Assembly: GCF_000471905.2 (NCBI RefSeq) | Contig: NW_006497672.1 | Location: forward strand, 876,492 to 940,491 | DNA: 64,000 nucleotides | Direction of reading: 5' to 3' | Source of the DNA: Amborella trichopoda | Lineage: Eukaryota; Streptophyta; Magnoliopsida; Amborellales; Amborellaceae | In this document: in pieces, positions 35,599 through 46,512 of the stretch | Position numbering within the stretch: position 1 is the stretch's first letter | Layout: every line of letters begins with the position of its first letter | Made by a program: the position numbers and the translations under genes | Notes under the pieces: generated by a model | What the model saw: only the letters and a program-made list of their open reading frames with translations | Databases searched by the model: none | Told to the model about the DNA's origin: nothing

Positions 35599-35959
35599 TA
35601 TCTTTTAAATTTTTATTTTCACTTGAGAAATAAATGATTGCACTGCTTTGATACGGGGATCGTTATTTTCATTTGAGATATAAATGATTGCACTGCTTTG
35701 ATACGGGGATCGTTACACCTCATCTCCAACTGCTTTGATACGGGGATCATTACACCACATCTCCAAAATTTTTATTTTCACTTGAGAAATAAATGATTGC
35801 ACTGCTTTGATACGGGGATCGTCATCTTCACTTGAGAAATAAATGATTGCACTGCTTTGATACGGGGATCGTTACATCTCATCTCCAACTGTTATGATAC
35901 GAGGATCGTTACACCACATCTCCCTGCTTTGTTACGGGGATCGTTACACTACATCTCCA
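35599..35959 (+). repeat. Tandem array of tRNA-Ala 3'-end-derived units
   Basis: Seven units start ATACGGGGATC (35651, 35701, 35738, 35810, 35860, 35897, and 35932 as TTACGGGGATC). Five continue through GTTACACC.CATCTCCA, which is the tRNA T arm and 3' acceptor strand; two (35651, 35810) stop after about 14 bp. Units are separated by either a 9-bp ACTGCTTTG or a spacer of about 36 bp, ATTTTCACTTGAGAAATAAATGATTGCACTGCTTTG in type. The similarity to the tRNA at 35575-35598 is direct. Confidence 0.8.
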
Positions 35960-36240
35960 AATTCTTTTTTTTTTTTCCTTTTTCACATGAAAATTAAATG
36001 ATTGCACTGCATTGATTTTGCAGTTATGAAGAAAAGGGAAAATCTTTTTCCTTAACAAAAGCTATATTGAATTTCACTCTAATATTTTGAAAAATAAATG
36101 ATTGCAGTGCGTTGATTTTGCAGTTATGAAGAAGAGGGGAAATCTTTTTCCTTACAAAAGGTATATTGAATTTCACTCCAACATTTTGAAAAAAAAATTA
36201 TTGCACTGCTTTGATTTTACAGTTAGAGAAGAAGAGGTAA
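35960..36240 (+). repeat. Repeat of about 98-105 bp x 2.5, with the array spacer
   Basis: Units contain AAATGATTGCACTGC.TTGATTTTGCAG, TTATGAAGAA, AGGGAAAATCTTTTTCC and TATTGAATTTCACTC, starting near 35996, 36092 and 36190. The ATGATTGCACTGC core is the same spacer used in the tRNA-derived array, so this is an extension of it. Confidence 0.7.
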
Positions 36241-37664
36241 AAGCTAAGGAATTTTGAAATAAAATGTTCGTTGTTATTTCTTCTTCCTAAACTTCCTAAT
36301 TTAAGGTGATCTGTTTGCCCCAAATTAGCATCGTGTTAATTAGCTTGCCTGAAATTTTAAAAAAATCGGTTAGTGACCAATCCCGATCTGCCTCGATTCA
36401 AACGATCATATATGCATGAATTTTTTTAGTGCACTAATCAGTAGATTAGTGCACAAATAGGCGATTTGTTTTAAAAAATGTCCCATAAGTCCATTGTTAT
36501 TTGGCAGAGTTTGCCAAATTGTTCTTATAATATTTTTATATATTTCTCCCTTCTTTTTTTTCCCTATCATTTTAAGGACATGGTTTCTATGTTGCCTGGC
36601 CGCATATTGTAGAAATGGGGGCTTGGCAATAAATATATTTTTTAAATATAATTTGATCCAAATTTTTTATGGAGATCATATATTTGAAAATAATAATAAT
36701 TTGAAAACTAGAAATAATTATATTAAGAAAACATTTGGACCATTAGTTATACTTGTTTTGAGATGGACTACCTATTTGCATCCACCATTAAGATGGATGC
36801 TTTATACCTTTCGACCGCATATTGCAGAAATGCGGTCTAGCCCGCATGAAATATTTTTCCTTGTTCTATTTATCTACTTAAAAATATATATATTATTAAA
36901 AAACATTTATTTGCTAACTGTAGGGCATGCCGCTTTGAGCAAGTAGACTCGGACGTACCAAAGTTGGTCAGGCCCGATAGGGTACCAAGCCTGTAGGTCC
37001 CTCAACTTGAGGGATATAAAAATTATTCATTGTTCATCTGATTTGATCTTCAATCTAATACTTACACCACCAACCCCTAGAGTGAGAAATGGAAATTGAT
37101 CAAAAGTGTCACAAAGAGATGAACAATTTTACCTACAATTTTAATTGAATTCCAAAATACCCAAAAAACAAACATGGTCTTGAGTTGAAATATTATAGAA
37201 ATGCTTGAGTCCGCATCATACTATGATTTGATTTCTGATTTTTTTTTCTTTTTTTCATTATCATTACAATTAAATTCATTATTAATAATTATATTCATTA
37301 TTTACAATTGGAAAAAGTTTATATAATAAGGTTGCAACCTGAAAATATAGAATTAAAGATGCACCTAAAAAATCCGTTGAAAAAAGTTGTTTTAATTTTG
37401 AAAAATCCTCTAATTGATCATCTCAACATGGAGATGTACGAATATGAGAAAGCAAAAAAAAAATTCTGAGCCTCTGAAATAGTGCATCTTGCAACAATAA
37501 TAATAAATATTATTAAAACAACAACAACAACAAATAGAAGAAAAATAATATAAAACACTTATAATGATAGTCTACTATAATATTAAGGCTCCATGGGACT
37601 ACCAAAACATTCCTTTCACGTTTAACCTAATAAGTTACAATCATTAAAATAATAAATAAGATTA
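36241..37664. other. Unassigned AT-rich sequence
   Basis: No gene is supported. A perfect 8-bp inverted repeat with a 9-base loop lies at 36813-36837 (GACCGCAT...ATGCGGTC), and a diverged relative of that segment lies near 36600-36625. The rest is low-complexity AT-rich DNA. Confidence 0.4.
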
Positions 37665-37700
37665 ATATTGAGTTGTCATGATCAAAAATCAAGGAATATT
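37665..37700 (+). repeat. One unit of a 31-bp repeat plus left target duplication ATATT
   Basis: ATATTGAGTTGTCATGATC... (31 bp, 37665-37695) is followed by ATATT (37696-37700), which directly precedes the B2 LTR. Three further units of the same repeat lie directly right of B2 (57050-57141). Confidence 0.85.
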
Positions 37701-38649
37701 TGTTTGAAGACATTTTTTAGCACCTTGGTCCCTGATGCAGAATAAAGAGGAAACAGGTCAATAAAGCCTCGACATCTAGTTAAATTCCCAACAGTCTCAG
37801 AATTGCCCCAGAATGGGTCAAAATCGTACTAATAACTTCAAAAGGCCATCTGTCAAGTTTCGTCGCAATCCAACATGTCTAACGTAGTGCAGACAAAGAA
37901 ACAATTTCAGAAAAGTCGGCCTCTAGCACCCTCAAACGGATCCCGTAACTAGAACTCTATTTTCACTATGTCAAACAAATGTGGAACCATCGTCATTGGA
38001 TCCAGCAGGGTCAAAAAACCCCTATGGGTCAAGTTTCGGCTTAAACGGACTTTCCAGGACAAAGTTATCGGTGAAACATTTAAAAGGGGTAGGCCGCACG
38101 TTATTCCCATGTGGCTTCCCTACACCAATCTCCATTAAAGGAGGTTGATGTGCATAGTCTCGAGTAGCAACTTCAAAGGCTTGTATCTCACTCGTTCTGA
38201 GTCCGATCGCTCTCAAATCTAGTGAGCGTATTTGTCACACCCCAAGAATTTACAATACTGTTATTCCTGAGATGTGACAGACAAAACATATATACATCTA
38301 TTGATAGGACAAATTTATAGTGGCGAGGTCTTACAAAGTAAATAAAGAAAGCTAGCACAACAACAATATCTTCCAAGGTTGATCTTGACTAGCACTCAAA
38401 ATGAATCCGCAGTTATCTTGAAAAAAATGTTTACCATAGTTTGATGAGTTTGGCTACTCAGTAAGTGATCATCATAATCCTAAAAATAATCATGGTTGGA
38501 AGATATCAATATTTTCCAAAAGGAGATATATTAACAAAAATGCATCAACAGTTTCACTTTCAATAAATGCATAATTAAGTATAATCCGAATAATTGAAAT
38601 GCATATAACACTTTAACGGTAGTGCATAATTCAAAGGATTTCACAAAAT

Positions 38650-38862
38650 ACCCTACTGGCGTCCCAAGTGGGTCACCTATATACCCCATCAGAGTCCTGA
38701 TGGGTCCACTTAATTCCTATCGACGTTCCAGATAGGTCCACTTAATCCCTGCAGGTCCACTTATACCTCACCGGCGTACCGGATGAGTCCACTTAATCCC
38801 TATCGGTGTCCCGGATAGGTCCACTTATACCTCACCGGCGAACCGGATGAGTCCACTTGCAT
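38650..38862 (-). repeat. Repeats with GTCCACTTA core in the C solo LTR
   Basis: Five or more units of about 40-50 bp each end GTCCACTTA(A/T), preceded by short palindromes such as TATCGG.GTCCCGGATA and CACCGGCG.ACCGGATG. The C1 LTR carries the same array inverted at 58701-58925. Confidence 0.75.
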
Positions 38863-38883
38863 ACTTAAATTATTTCTAAATCT

Positions 38884-39453
38884 NNNNNNNNNNNNNNNNN
38901 NNNNNNNNNNNNNNNNNNNNNNNNNNNNNNNNNNNNNNNNNNNNNNNNNNNNNNNNNNNNNNNNNNNNNNNNNNNNNNNNNNNNNNNNNNNNNNNNNNNN
39001 NNNNNNNNNNNNNNNNNNNNNNNNNNNNNNNNNNNNNNNNNNNNNNNNNNNNNNNNNNNNNNNNNNNNNNNNNNNNNNNNNNNNNNNNNNNNNNNNNNNN
39101 NNNNNNNNNNNNNNNNNNNNNNNNNNNNNNNNNNNNNNNNNNNNNNNNNNNNNNNNNNNNNNNNNNNNNNNNNNNNNNNNNNNNNNNNNNNNNNNNNNNN
39201 NNNNNNNNNNNNNNNNNNNNNNNNNNNNNNNNNNNNNNNNNNNNNNNNNNNNNNNNNNNNNNNNNNNNNNNNNNNNNNNNNNNNNNNNNNNNNNNNNNNN
39301 NNNNNNNNNNNNNNNNNNNNNNNNNNNNNNNNNNNNNNNNNNNNNNNNNNNNNNNNNNNNNNNNNNNNNNNNNNNNNNNNNNNNNNNNNNNNNNNNNNNN
39401 NNNNNNNNNNNNNNNNNNNNNNNNNNNNNNNNNNNNNNNNNNNNNNNNNNNNN
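38884..39453. other. Assembly gap (570 N)
   Basis: The run of N is inside the C solo LTR. Confidence 0.95.
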
Positions 39454-40170
39454 GCAGTTTGTAAAGACATTCTAGCATAATTGCCAGTTTAATATGTATA
39501 GGAAAAACTCTTATAAAATTTCAAGAATAAGGAATTATCACAATTTATGGGATATCAATTCACAAATAAACATTTCACAACAATGCTATAATCAATTGCA
39601 AAAATATCAATTTTTAAATAATAAGGCAGTCATTTGCACATGAATTTTTACAATGTCTAAATATAAAAAAAAGCAGTAGAAAGAAATCTCACAATTTTAG
39701 TAAAAGCAGAATTATCAAATTTATTTCTAAAAATTTACAGCATTTAAAATTTCTAACATAGATAAAATATCACAATTTTTATTAAAAAGATTGTTTTTCA
39801 AGATAATGAGGTCATGTGTGCATAAAACTTATTACGCCTAAAATTCATGATAATAAGTGGAAATAATTATTTCATTTTATTTTTAAAAAGAATGGATTAT
39901 TTTTCGAGACAATGAGGTCATTTACACACAAAGCTTATAAAATAAAGATCCTGGACGAAAATATCACTATTTATTGAAAACAAACTATTTTTCAGGAAGA
40001 TGATATCACTTACACACAAATATTTGAGAGGGAGCTTCCGATAAAAATTCGGCTCGAGAGAGGAGTTCACTGTGTTTCGAGCAGAGAGAAAAATCATAAG
40101 TTTTCTAAGGTAGGAGTCTTCACCTCTCTGAATTTAAATTCTACTAATATATTATTTTATTCTTTCATTA

Positions 40171-40259
40171 CGTTACAGGTGTGAGCGTTAGTTTACGCTT
40201 TAAACACCTAAAGCTTTTATTTCGTTACAGGTGTGAGCGTTAGTTTACGCTTTAAACAC
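40171..40259. repeat. Exact 37-bp direct duplication in the C solo LTR
   Basis: CGTTACAGGTGTGAGCGTTA and the following 17 bases occur identically at 40171-40207 and 40223-40259 (period 52 bp). No such duplication was found in C1. Confidence 0.85.
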
Positions 40260-40266
40260 TAAAAGC

Positions 40267-40288
40267 CCACGTCCTTTAGTGGACGTGG
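40267..40288. repeat. Perfect inverted repeat, CCACGTCC...GGACGTGG
   Basis: Eight-bp arms with a TTTAGT loop, near the start of the solo LTR in its own orientation. Confidence 0.85.
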
Positions 40289-40338
40289 CAAGAGCAAGGA
40301 AACACAAAGCTTTTAAAACAAAAGCTTTTAAAAGTAAC

Positions 40339-40358
40339 GATGGTCCCTAAGGACCATC
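40339..40358. repeat. Perfect inverted repeat, GATGGTCC...GGACCATC
   Basis: Eight-bp arms with a CTAA loop, 50 bp from the previous inverted repeat. Confidence 0.85.
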
Positions 40359-41690
40359 ATGTTCAATTGAATTGTCATGTATTAATTAGTTTTTTTTTTT
40401 TTTTTTTCAAAGTTTAGGATTGTTACAGTATTCGTCTAATAAAGACGAGCGTTTTGATATGTGGCATGACTCGTGACAATATCTGAACAGGGAGAAAAAT
40501 TAGAGAGAAGTTGTCGATCCGTGAAGAAAGTTGTAGAAAAATCAGCAATAGCGTGCCTCTCTCAAGCGACCGTATCACGATGCTCGGATACTTGATCGAT
40601 GCGAAACCAATTGTAATATGTGTGTAAGGTTCGAGGCTATCTCTAGTCCAAACCCCGCGTATGATGAATAGTTGGATTTCATACACGGAGGCATCGAAGA
40701 TGCTATAAATTCCAGCCACCGGATTTGCAAACTTCGGCCAAAAACCCAGGTCCACAAAATCTTCATCCAGACACGAAATAGTGCTACGTTTGTTGCCATG
40801 CGATCGTGACGGCATGTTCAGTGTTTGCAAGATTCATCCAAATTTTTGAGTCGCATGATCGTGGCCTAAAAATATGATCCATGGCTCGAAGTTGGTATCG
40901 AATCGATCGTCATGTGGAGCCCTACAAGGAAAAAATCTTCTTTCGATCAAACGGGTATTAAAGCAACCTCAGATCATCCACAGAAGGTCATGTAAGTTCC
41001 AGGACAGCAGCAAGGACTGTTTTGAAACTTCATAAATTGTCGGGTAAGGGCAAAACAGTCCTTTTGTACCCAATTCACAAAATTTTATAATTTCTTTTAA
41101 TTTAATTAAATTGTAATTATCATCAATTTAGGCAGTTTTTGGGCGTACACTCATGTTTGAGCACAATTCTACAAGTACATGCTAAACACAATTGTAAAGG
41201 GACCCTTGATTATTCAATACTCATAAATAAAATTTAAGAGTTTTCACGCTCAAATTGTGGGTACGTCTTGGAGAGAGAGAGAGAGGAGAGAGAAAAAAAG
41301 GTCTAGTACCCTTTGGTGAAGGTAATTTTCTCTCTTCTCTCATCTCTCTCCTTCTCTCATCTCTCTCTTTCTCTCTCCTCATATATGTCTCTTTTTTTCT
41401 CTCTCCTCATCTCTATCCATCACTTTCTCTCTCCTCTCATTGATCTTTTTTCCTATTTTTTCTTCGATCTTCTTTATCCACTTTCCTTCTTTTTCTTTAT
41501 CTTTCCTTTCTCTTTCTTCCCTTTCCCCTTCTCTTCTTGCTCTCTCTCTCTCTCTTTTCTCTTTTTCATGCATGGCAGAGTCTATCGCTGAGCATGATGT
41601 CCTCTTGCTTCAAGACACGAATAGCGAGCTAGGCCTTAACCCGAGTGGCGGGCTGGGCCTCTGTCAAAGTCTCCTTGTCTAATTCTCTAT

Positions 41691-42165
41691 CATGGACGGC
41701 GGATGCTCATTGCTGCCCATGTCTTACCTACCTTCTTTTTTGTTGACACGGACGGCAGAAGCACATCGCCGCTCATGTCTTCCCCCACTTCTTCTTCATC
41801 TGACACGAACGGTGGAAGCACATCGCCGCCCATGTCTTCTCTCTATTCTTCTTCATCTAACAAGGACCATTGAAGCACATCGCAGCCCATGTCTTCTCTC
41901 TCTTCTTATTCATTTGACATGGACGGTGGAAGCACATCGCTGCTCATGTCTTCTCTCTCTTCTACTTCATCTGACACGGATGGTGGAAGCACATCGCTGC
42001 CCATGTCTTCTATCTCTTCATCTTCCTCTCACATGGACAGCAAAAGCACATCGCTACCCATGTCCTCTCTCTCTTCTTCTTCCTCTCACATAGGTTGTAG
42101 AAGCATATCGTCGTCCATGTTTTCTCTCTCTTCTTACTCTTCTATCATGGACGGTAGACGCTGAT
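41691..42165 (+). repeat. 57-bp tandem repeat x 8, B2 5' LTR
   Basis: Units read GACACGGACGGTGGAAGCAC, ATCGCTGCCCATG, TCTTCTCTCTCTTCTTCTTC in turn. The period is a multiple of three, so one frame can encode a 19-residue repeat rich in serine (of the kind SSLSSSSSDMDGGSTSLPM). The 3' LTR has the matching array at 55629-56180. Confidence 0.85.
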
Positions 42166-43050
42166 CACCATCCATGTTATTTCCTATCTTCTCTCTCAAC
42201 ACCGTCTATGATCCCGTGCTCACTTCTCTCTCTTTCTTCTTCATTCTTTTCCTACTCTCTTTCCTCTCTCCTTTTTTCCTTTCTACCTCATCACTCATCT
42301 CATCTTCTTCTCACATGTATGACATCGATAGTATTGTACATGTGTCTTTGTCTCTTTCTTCTCTCTCTCTCTCTCTCTCTCCTATTTGACAAAGAGGGGG
42401 CTGAGACAAACATTAGCATAGTAGTCTCATCATCTAGCAGTATGATCGCTGAGCCGGTATTAGTTACTATGCCTGCCTTACTGCCATGATAATCTAGCCA
42501 TTATTTCAGGCTGGCCGATGATCGTTTTGGCATCTAATAGCATTTCTATTGTGCCAGTCTAGTTACCACGTTGGGACAATCACTCGCTGATCTAGCTGCT
42601 GCGTTAGTCTTGCCACCTAGTCAACATTCCTCTGATCTACCTCTTTTTTCTTCTTTTACTTACCCTCTTACCATTTTCTTCTTTTGGATGTGCATGACTA
42701 TGTACATTCGCTCAAAGACAAGGTGGGGTCTCTTTCAACCCACTTGTCTCGTAAAATTAACTATGTGTGTGTGATTGGAAAAATAAGAGAATAAAAGCTA
42801 AGGGAGGTGCTGAACCAGTTTTACGACTGGGGTACTTTCTTCGTGATCTAAGAGAGTGCCCATGTGAGCCAGTCTGAATAAGTCCCGAACCCACCTTAAA
42901 TTCCTCTCTCGTTTGTTGGTATATGTGCCCTTGCTCCTGAGTGCGGTTCCCGAGAGAGATATCTCAAAGTCTAAGGTTCCCTCGAAACTTGAGACGGGTG
43001 CCGCCCGATCATCCAGATCCTGAGGGTGAGATCGAGGCATCTAACCAGCT

Positions 43051-43068
43051 CGGCAACTCCACTGGGGA
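43051..43068 (+). other. B2 primer binding site, tRNA-Arg(ACG) type
   Basis: CGGCAACTCCACTGGGGA starts 3 bp after the LTR. From memory of plant tRNA-Arg(ACG), the expected complement TGGCGACTCCACTGGGGA differs at 2 of 18 positions. This primer is typical of Ogre-type elements. Confidence 0.75.
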
Positions 43069-44348
43069 CTTACTACCCCTTTGTCGGATCATTCTGGTTT
43101 GGCTAGTTTCTTCTTTATTTTTCTATTTTCACACACCACATGGCTGATGGGTTTCTTAACCCATTTATCCGGATCGGGGATTTTTTTATCCCCGCATTCG
43201 CGAGCATCCCCCGGGAATACGTTCCTAGAATTTCGTTTTCAACTTTCCTTCTCAGCAAAGATTCAGTGTCTACCTCTCGATCTTAACCTGGATAGGTGTG
43301 AGGAGGGGCTTAAAGGTCCCTAACTCCCCTTCTCCTTGCCCTAATGGAACTTCCACCAAGGTGCCCTGCATCGGTAGCACAACTACTGCCACTCACAACA
43401 TGCACCCTATCACTGGCAAGTCACTTGTCGATTGTATTACCGAGGTGCGTCGGAAGGCTGCCCATCCCTTGCTGCAAAAGGCAAAGAGGTTTCCATTGCC
43501 TCAGTGGGTCGCTGCAAGGCTGCCTTCCACATTCCTACACCACCATGAGTCTCTGCCCTTAGAGGCTCCGCACATTGAGGCAGAGAACTTGGGGCCTCAA
43601 CCTCTCGCACAGACTATAAGGCTCGTGGGTCATCCACTAGAGCCACACCTCAGGGCAACTTTTATCTTACCTCTAGTCAACGTCTAGGATCAGGCCTCCC
43701 AAGGCTAGTTACTGCACACATTGCTCATTTGCATCCCACCACTAAGGGCAATGCCCTCGCTGCGTCAACCCGAGTGCACGGAAGACGACCCCTCGTCCTT
43801 CTACTCTGCACACACTAATGAACCACGTAAGGGGAAGGCTTCCACCTATTCTCTTACAAACACTAGCTCACGGTTCTCGGCCTCCTAAGGCCATACCACC
43901 TATTCGAGCCCAAGCTAACCCCCAAGTCACCCAAGCTCCTTCTTCAAGGGGCATACACGGGTCATCGTCACAGACAGCCCCTCTCTCCCGACTCAGGCCC
44001 CATCATGACTCAACCCTTCTCTTACCTACTCCTCCTTCTTTGGACAAGCACCTCCAACCTTGGTACTCGAAGACCTTCCCCAAGAGTACCATTTTGAACC
44101 AGCCCCATCCTCTCGGTCGTGTCTATGGAGCCCATAAGAGAGCTCGAGGCAAAGATCTTATCAGAGATCAAGCCCTTCATCCTCCACGGTCCGGGATGAC
44201 CCCAGTTCCTGGCCCACACCCGTTGCTTCACCTAATGGAAACAACTCTTTCTTGTGCAAGAAGGGCCGACCAGCTGCAGTCTCGGTTGCAGTTCTAACAT
44301 GAGGTCCATCAAAACCTCAAAGCCAAACACGATAAGGGCCAACAAATT
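43069..44348 (+). pseudogene. B2 leader and possible gag N-terminal region
   Basis: Two open stretches (43298-43684 and 43818-44294) are proline- and histidine-rich with no recognised domain. They may be a decayed N-terminal gag part or chance frames. No strong start signal was seen. Confidence 0.35.
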
Positions 44349-45499
44349 TTGACTAAAGAAGCAACCAAGACGTTTGAGGAAACCAGTTCTGATGACCCTC
44401 TTCACCTGAACCCCTTCTACCCTCTTCAGATCATAAAGCCTGAAGAAGAAGTCCATGAACTCTGCACTATGGTTAGTGTTGAAGAAGATGACCCAGCCAC
44501 TCAGCAGTCACGGTCCCAAGACCGTCGAGAACCAATCCTCACACGATGGGCATACAAGAGTCGAGTCCAGTCACGGGATGCTGATCCCTTGCTGACCGAT
44601 CTGCCATGTGCAACCCGTCAAGCCCAAAAGCCCTTAACTGCAACTAAGTCCGACTTCCATGGAGAACCATTCAGTGTAATGATTGTAAACGAGCTTGACA
44701 ACTATCACGAAGAGCGCATGAACAAGTTCGAAGACATGGTGCATGCAATGATAGAGAAGATTGATCGCATAGATGTCGCACGACAATCGGCTAATCATGA
44801 GGTCAATTTGCATCACTCAGATGATACCCCTCCAAATCAGTCCCTTCCCTCTGCCTCACAGAACAATTATGTCCCCCACCCCATCTCACAGGCAGACATC
44901 GATGCTATGGTGACCCATAGCTTAAAGAACAGACAAATCTCGAGAATACAGGGTGCAACCCCTTATCAAAAGCCATATGCTTCATACATTGACCAGGTGT
45001 CGTTTCCTTCAAATTACAAGAAAGGGAAGTTTCCCTTGTTTAATGGAACCACCTCAAACCATGACCACTTCCAAGCAGCATGTCAAGAGACGGCGGTTGA
45101 TAGTAGACTCCTTCTCCATCAGTTTGTTGAAACCCTTGATGGCCCAGCTTTCCAATGGTATGCTCGGCTTCCCCAAACTCAGTACATACTTGAGCAAAAA
45201 TGGAGAAACTTTTCCACCAGCGTTTCTATGAGGTTGAGAGAGAGGTTCAAACCATCGAATTTCTCACCTTGACCCAAGATCCCAATGAGCCTGTGGATCA
45301 ATTCATATCGAGGTGGAGAAATTTGGTCGCTCGCCATCCCAATCCCATGCCTAAGAAGGAAGCAGTTCAAACTTGTGTGCGGAACATGCGACCTAAGATT
45401 GCTTTACATGTTGCGGCGTCAAATCCGACTTCCATGTTTGAGATGATCTCCAAATTGGTCTGCATAGAAAGTCTGTCACGTCACCATGGCGGGTCATGA
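44349..45499 (+). pseudogene. gag: B2 gag
   Basis: This is the capsid-type structural protein of a gypsy element. The frame from about 44349 is open to 45269 and contains an acidic N-terminal part, a helical stretch (HEERMNKFEDMVHAMIEKI) and the gag core: FPSNYKKGKFPLFNGTT, then LLLHQFVETLDGPAFQWYA and LPQTQYILEQKW. A frameshift near 45205-45225 moves the remaining core into a second frame (45200-45496), with FHQRFYEVEREV, EPVDQFISRWRNLVARHP and AVQTCVRNMRPKIALHV. One base change in frame would not restore it alone, and the gene is broken. Homology to plant gypsy gag is by pattern, seen here without a database search. Confidence 0.82.
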
Positions 45500-46512
45500 C
45501 AACAATCTACAAGCTCCAAAAACAATCAGGGAAATGGTAGCTCTCAAACTAATACCAAGGGCAACCAACCAAAAGGAATGATCAGTGCGGCCATCACTGT
45601 AATCCATCCAAAGAAGGCTCCCTCTCAAACTTTGGATCTCTCCAAAGGGGTAAACACAGCAAAGCGACTCAAACAGGCAAGCAACAACAGTCGTACAACT
45701 GGGTACCCCCACCTGCGAACCTTAATCGGGATGATTATTGGACCAGGCATAGGAACAAAGTCTACCCCTTTGAGAAGGAATGGGTCCCTACAGTACTCTG
45801 ATTATTGCTGGAACAAAACATGATCAAGCTTCCAGAGACCATGTTCCCTGATCAAGCCAAACTCGATACCTAGGCAAATTATTGTTCTTACCATTAAAGG
45901 ATCAACCACCTCAGAGAGGACTGGTACACGTTGAAAAACATTATCGAGGACCTGATTCAGAAGGGTCAGATAAAGCTTGAAGAGCTAAAAAAGGCATTCG
46001 GGACAGCGGAAGCCTCCCACATAGTAACAGTCCAAGTGGAAGACGAAGCGCCTGACCTCCTTCACACCCTATTTGTCATGATGCTTCAAGAAGGCCTCAT
46101 TACACCAAAACCGACAAGGCAGCCTCGACACCTCGCTCAGGGAACTGAGAACCATTGGTGCTCGTACAATCAGATATGGGACCACGACCTGAGCGAATGC
46201 TCCAGTTTTCATGTTATAATCAAGAAGAAAATACATGGATGCCAAGAGTCTTACAATGTTCCAGAAAGTGATTCTCAAACCACTGCTCCACCAGTACAAG
46301 GGGACCTCTTGACACATGTCTTGGGTGAAGACTCAAATCCTGTCAAAACCTCAACTTCTCAATCATGGATACTCCATCATGGGCGGAACAGACTCAAGTC
46401 TTTAAGGCGAGAAGCAGTTCGTCAAGCTAGGGCAATTCAAAAACCTAGCGAGGCGGATGAACCACTGCCAATGAAAACCAGAAGAAGACATGCACTAAGG
46501 GCTGCTCGCTAG
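45500..46512 (+). pseudogene. B2 gag C-terminal and nucleocapsid-like region
   Basis: Frames at 45578-45820 and 45931-46509 follow gag. About 46158-46215 encodes HWCSYNQIWDHDLSECSSFH, which resembles a modified zinc-binding knuckle (C, H, H, C spacing partly kept) that would bind element RNA. A 24-residue helix precedes it (IIEDLIQKGQIKLEELKKAF). Stops interrupt between frames at 45822 and 45871. Confidence 0.6.

Larger units (their letters stand above)
38233..40427 (-). mobile_element. Family C solo LTR, reverse orientation
   Basis: It starts TGTCACACCCC and ends TTGTTACA, flanked by GTATT on both sides (38228-38232 and 40428-40432). Its reverse complement ends GGGGTGTGACA like the C1 5' LTR (59435), and internal blocks match C1 in inverse order, for example GGTCCACTTAATCCC repeats and the TGACCTCATTGTCT segment. 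No internal domains are present, so it is a solo LTR left after LTR-LTR recombination. It contains a 570-base gap. Confidence 0.85.
37701..43047 (+). mobile_element. B2 5' LTR (interrupted by a C solo LTR)
   Basis: It starts TGTTTGAAG and ends TAACCA before the primer site. Without the 2200 bp insertion it is about 3.15 kb, near the 3' LTR (3195 bp). Order: a 532-bp segment, the insertion (38233-40427 plus duplication), an AT-rich segment, the CT-rich block (41320-41560), the 57-bp repeats (41691-42165), and a GT-rich end. Confidence 0.85.

Noticed and set aside
36494..36946. Open frame of 150 codons with hydrophobic segments
   Set aside because: AT-rich sequence with many Phe, Ile and Lys codons, no recognised family and no sign of selection. 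A real small gene cannot be excluded.
38865..39478. Apparent open frames of 200 codons
   Set aside because: They consist almost only of unknown bases of an assembly gap.
41255..41682. Overlapping open frames on both strands
   Set aside because: CT-rich block of the B2 5' LTR, repeated at 55061-55545 in the 3' LTR.
43298..44297. A host-derived gene captured by B2
   Set aside because: Pro/His-rich frames with no recognisable host domain and no intron-like structure; more simply a decayed leader or gag N-terminus.
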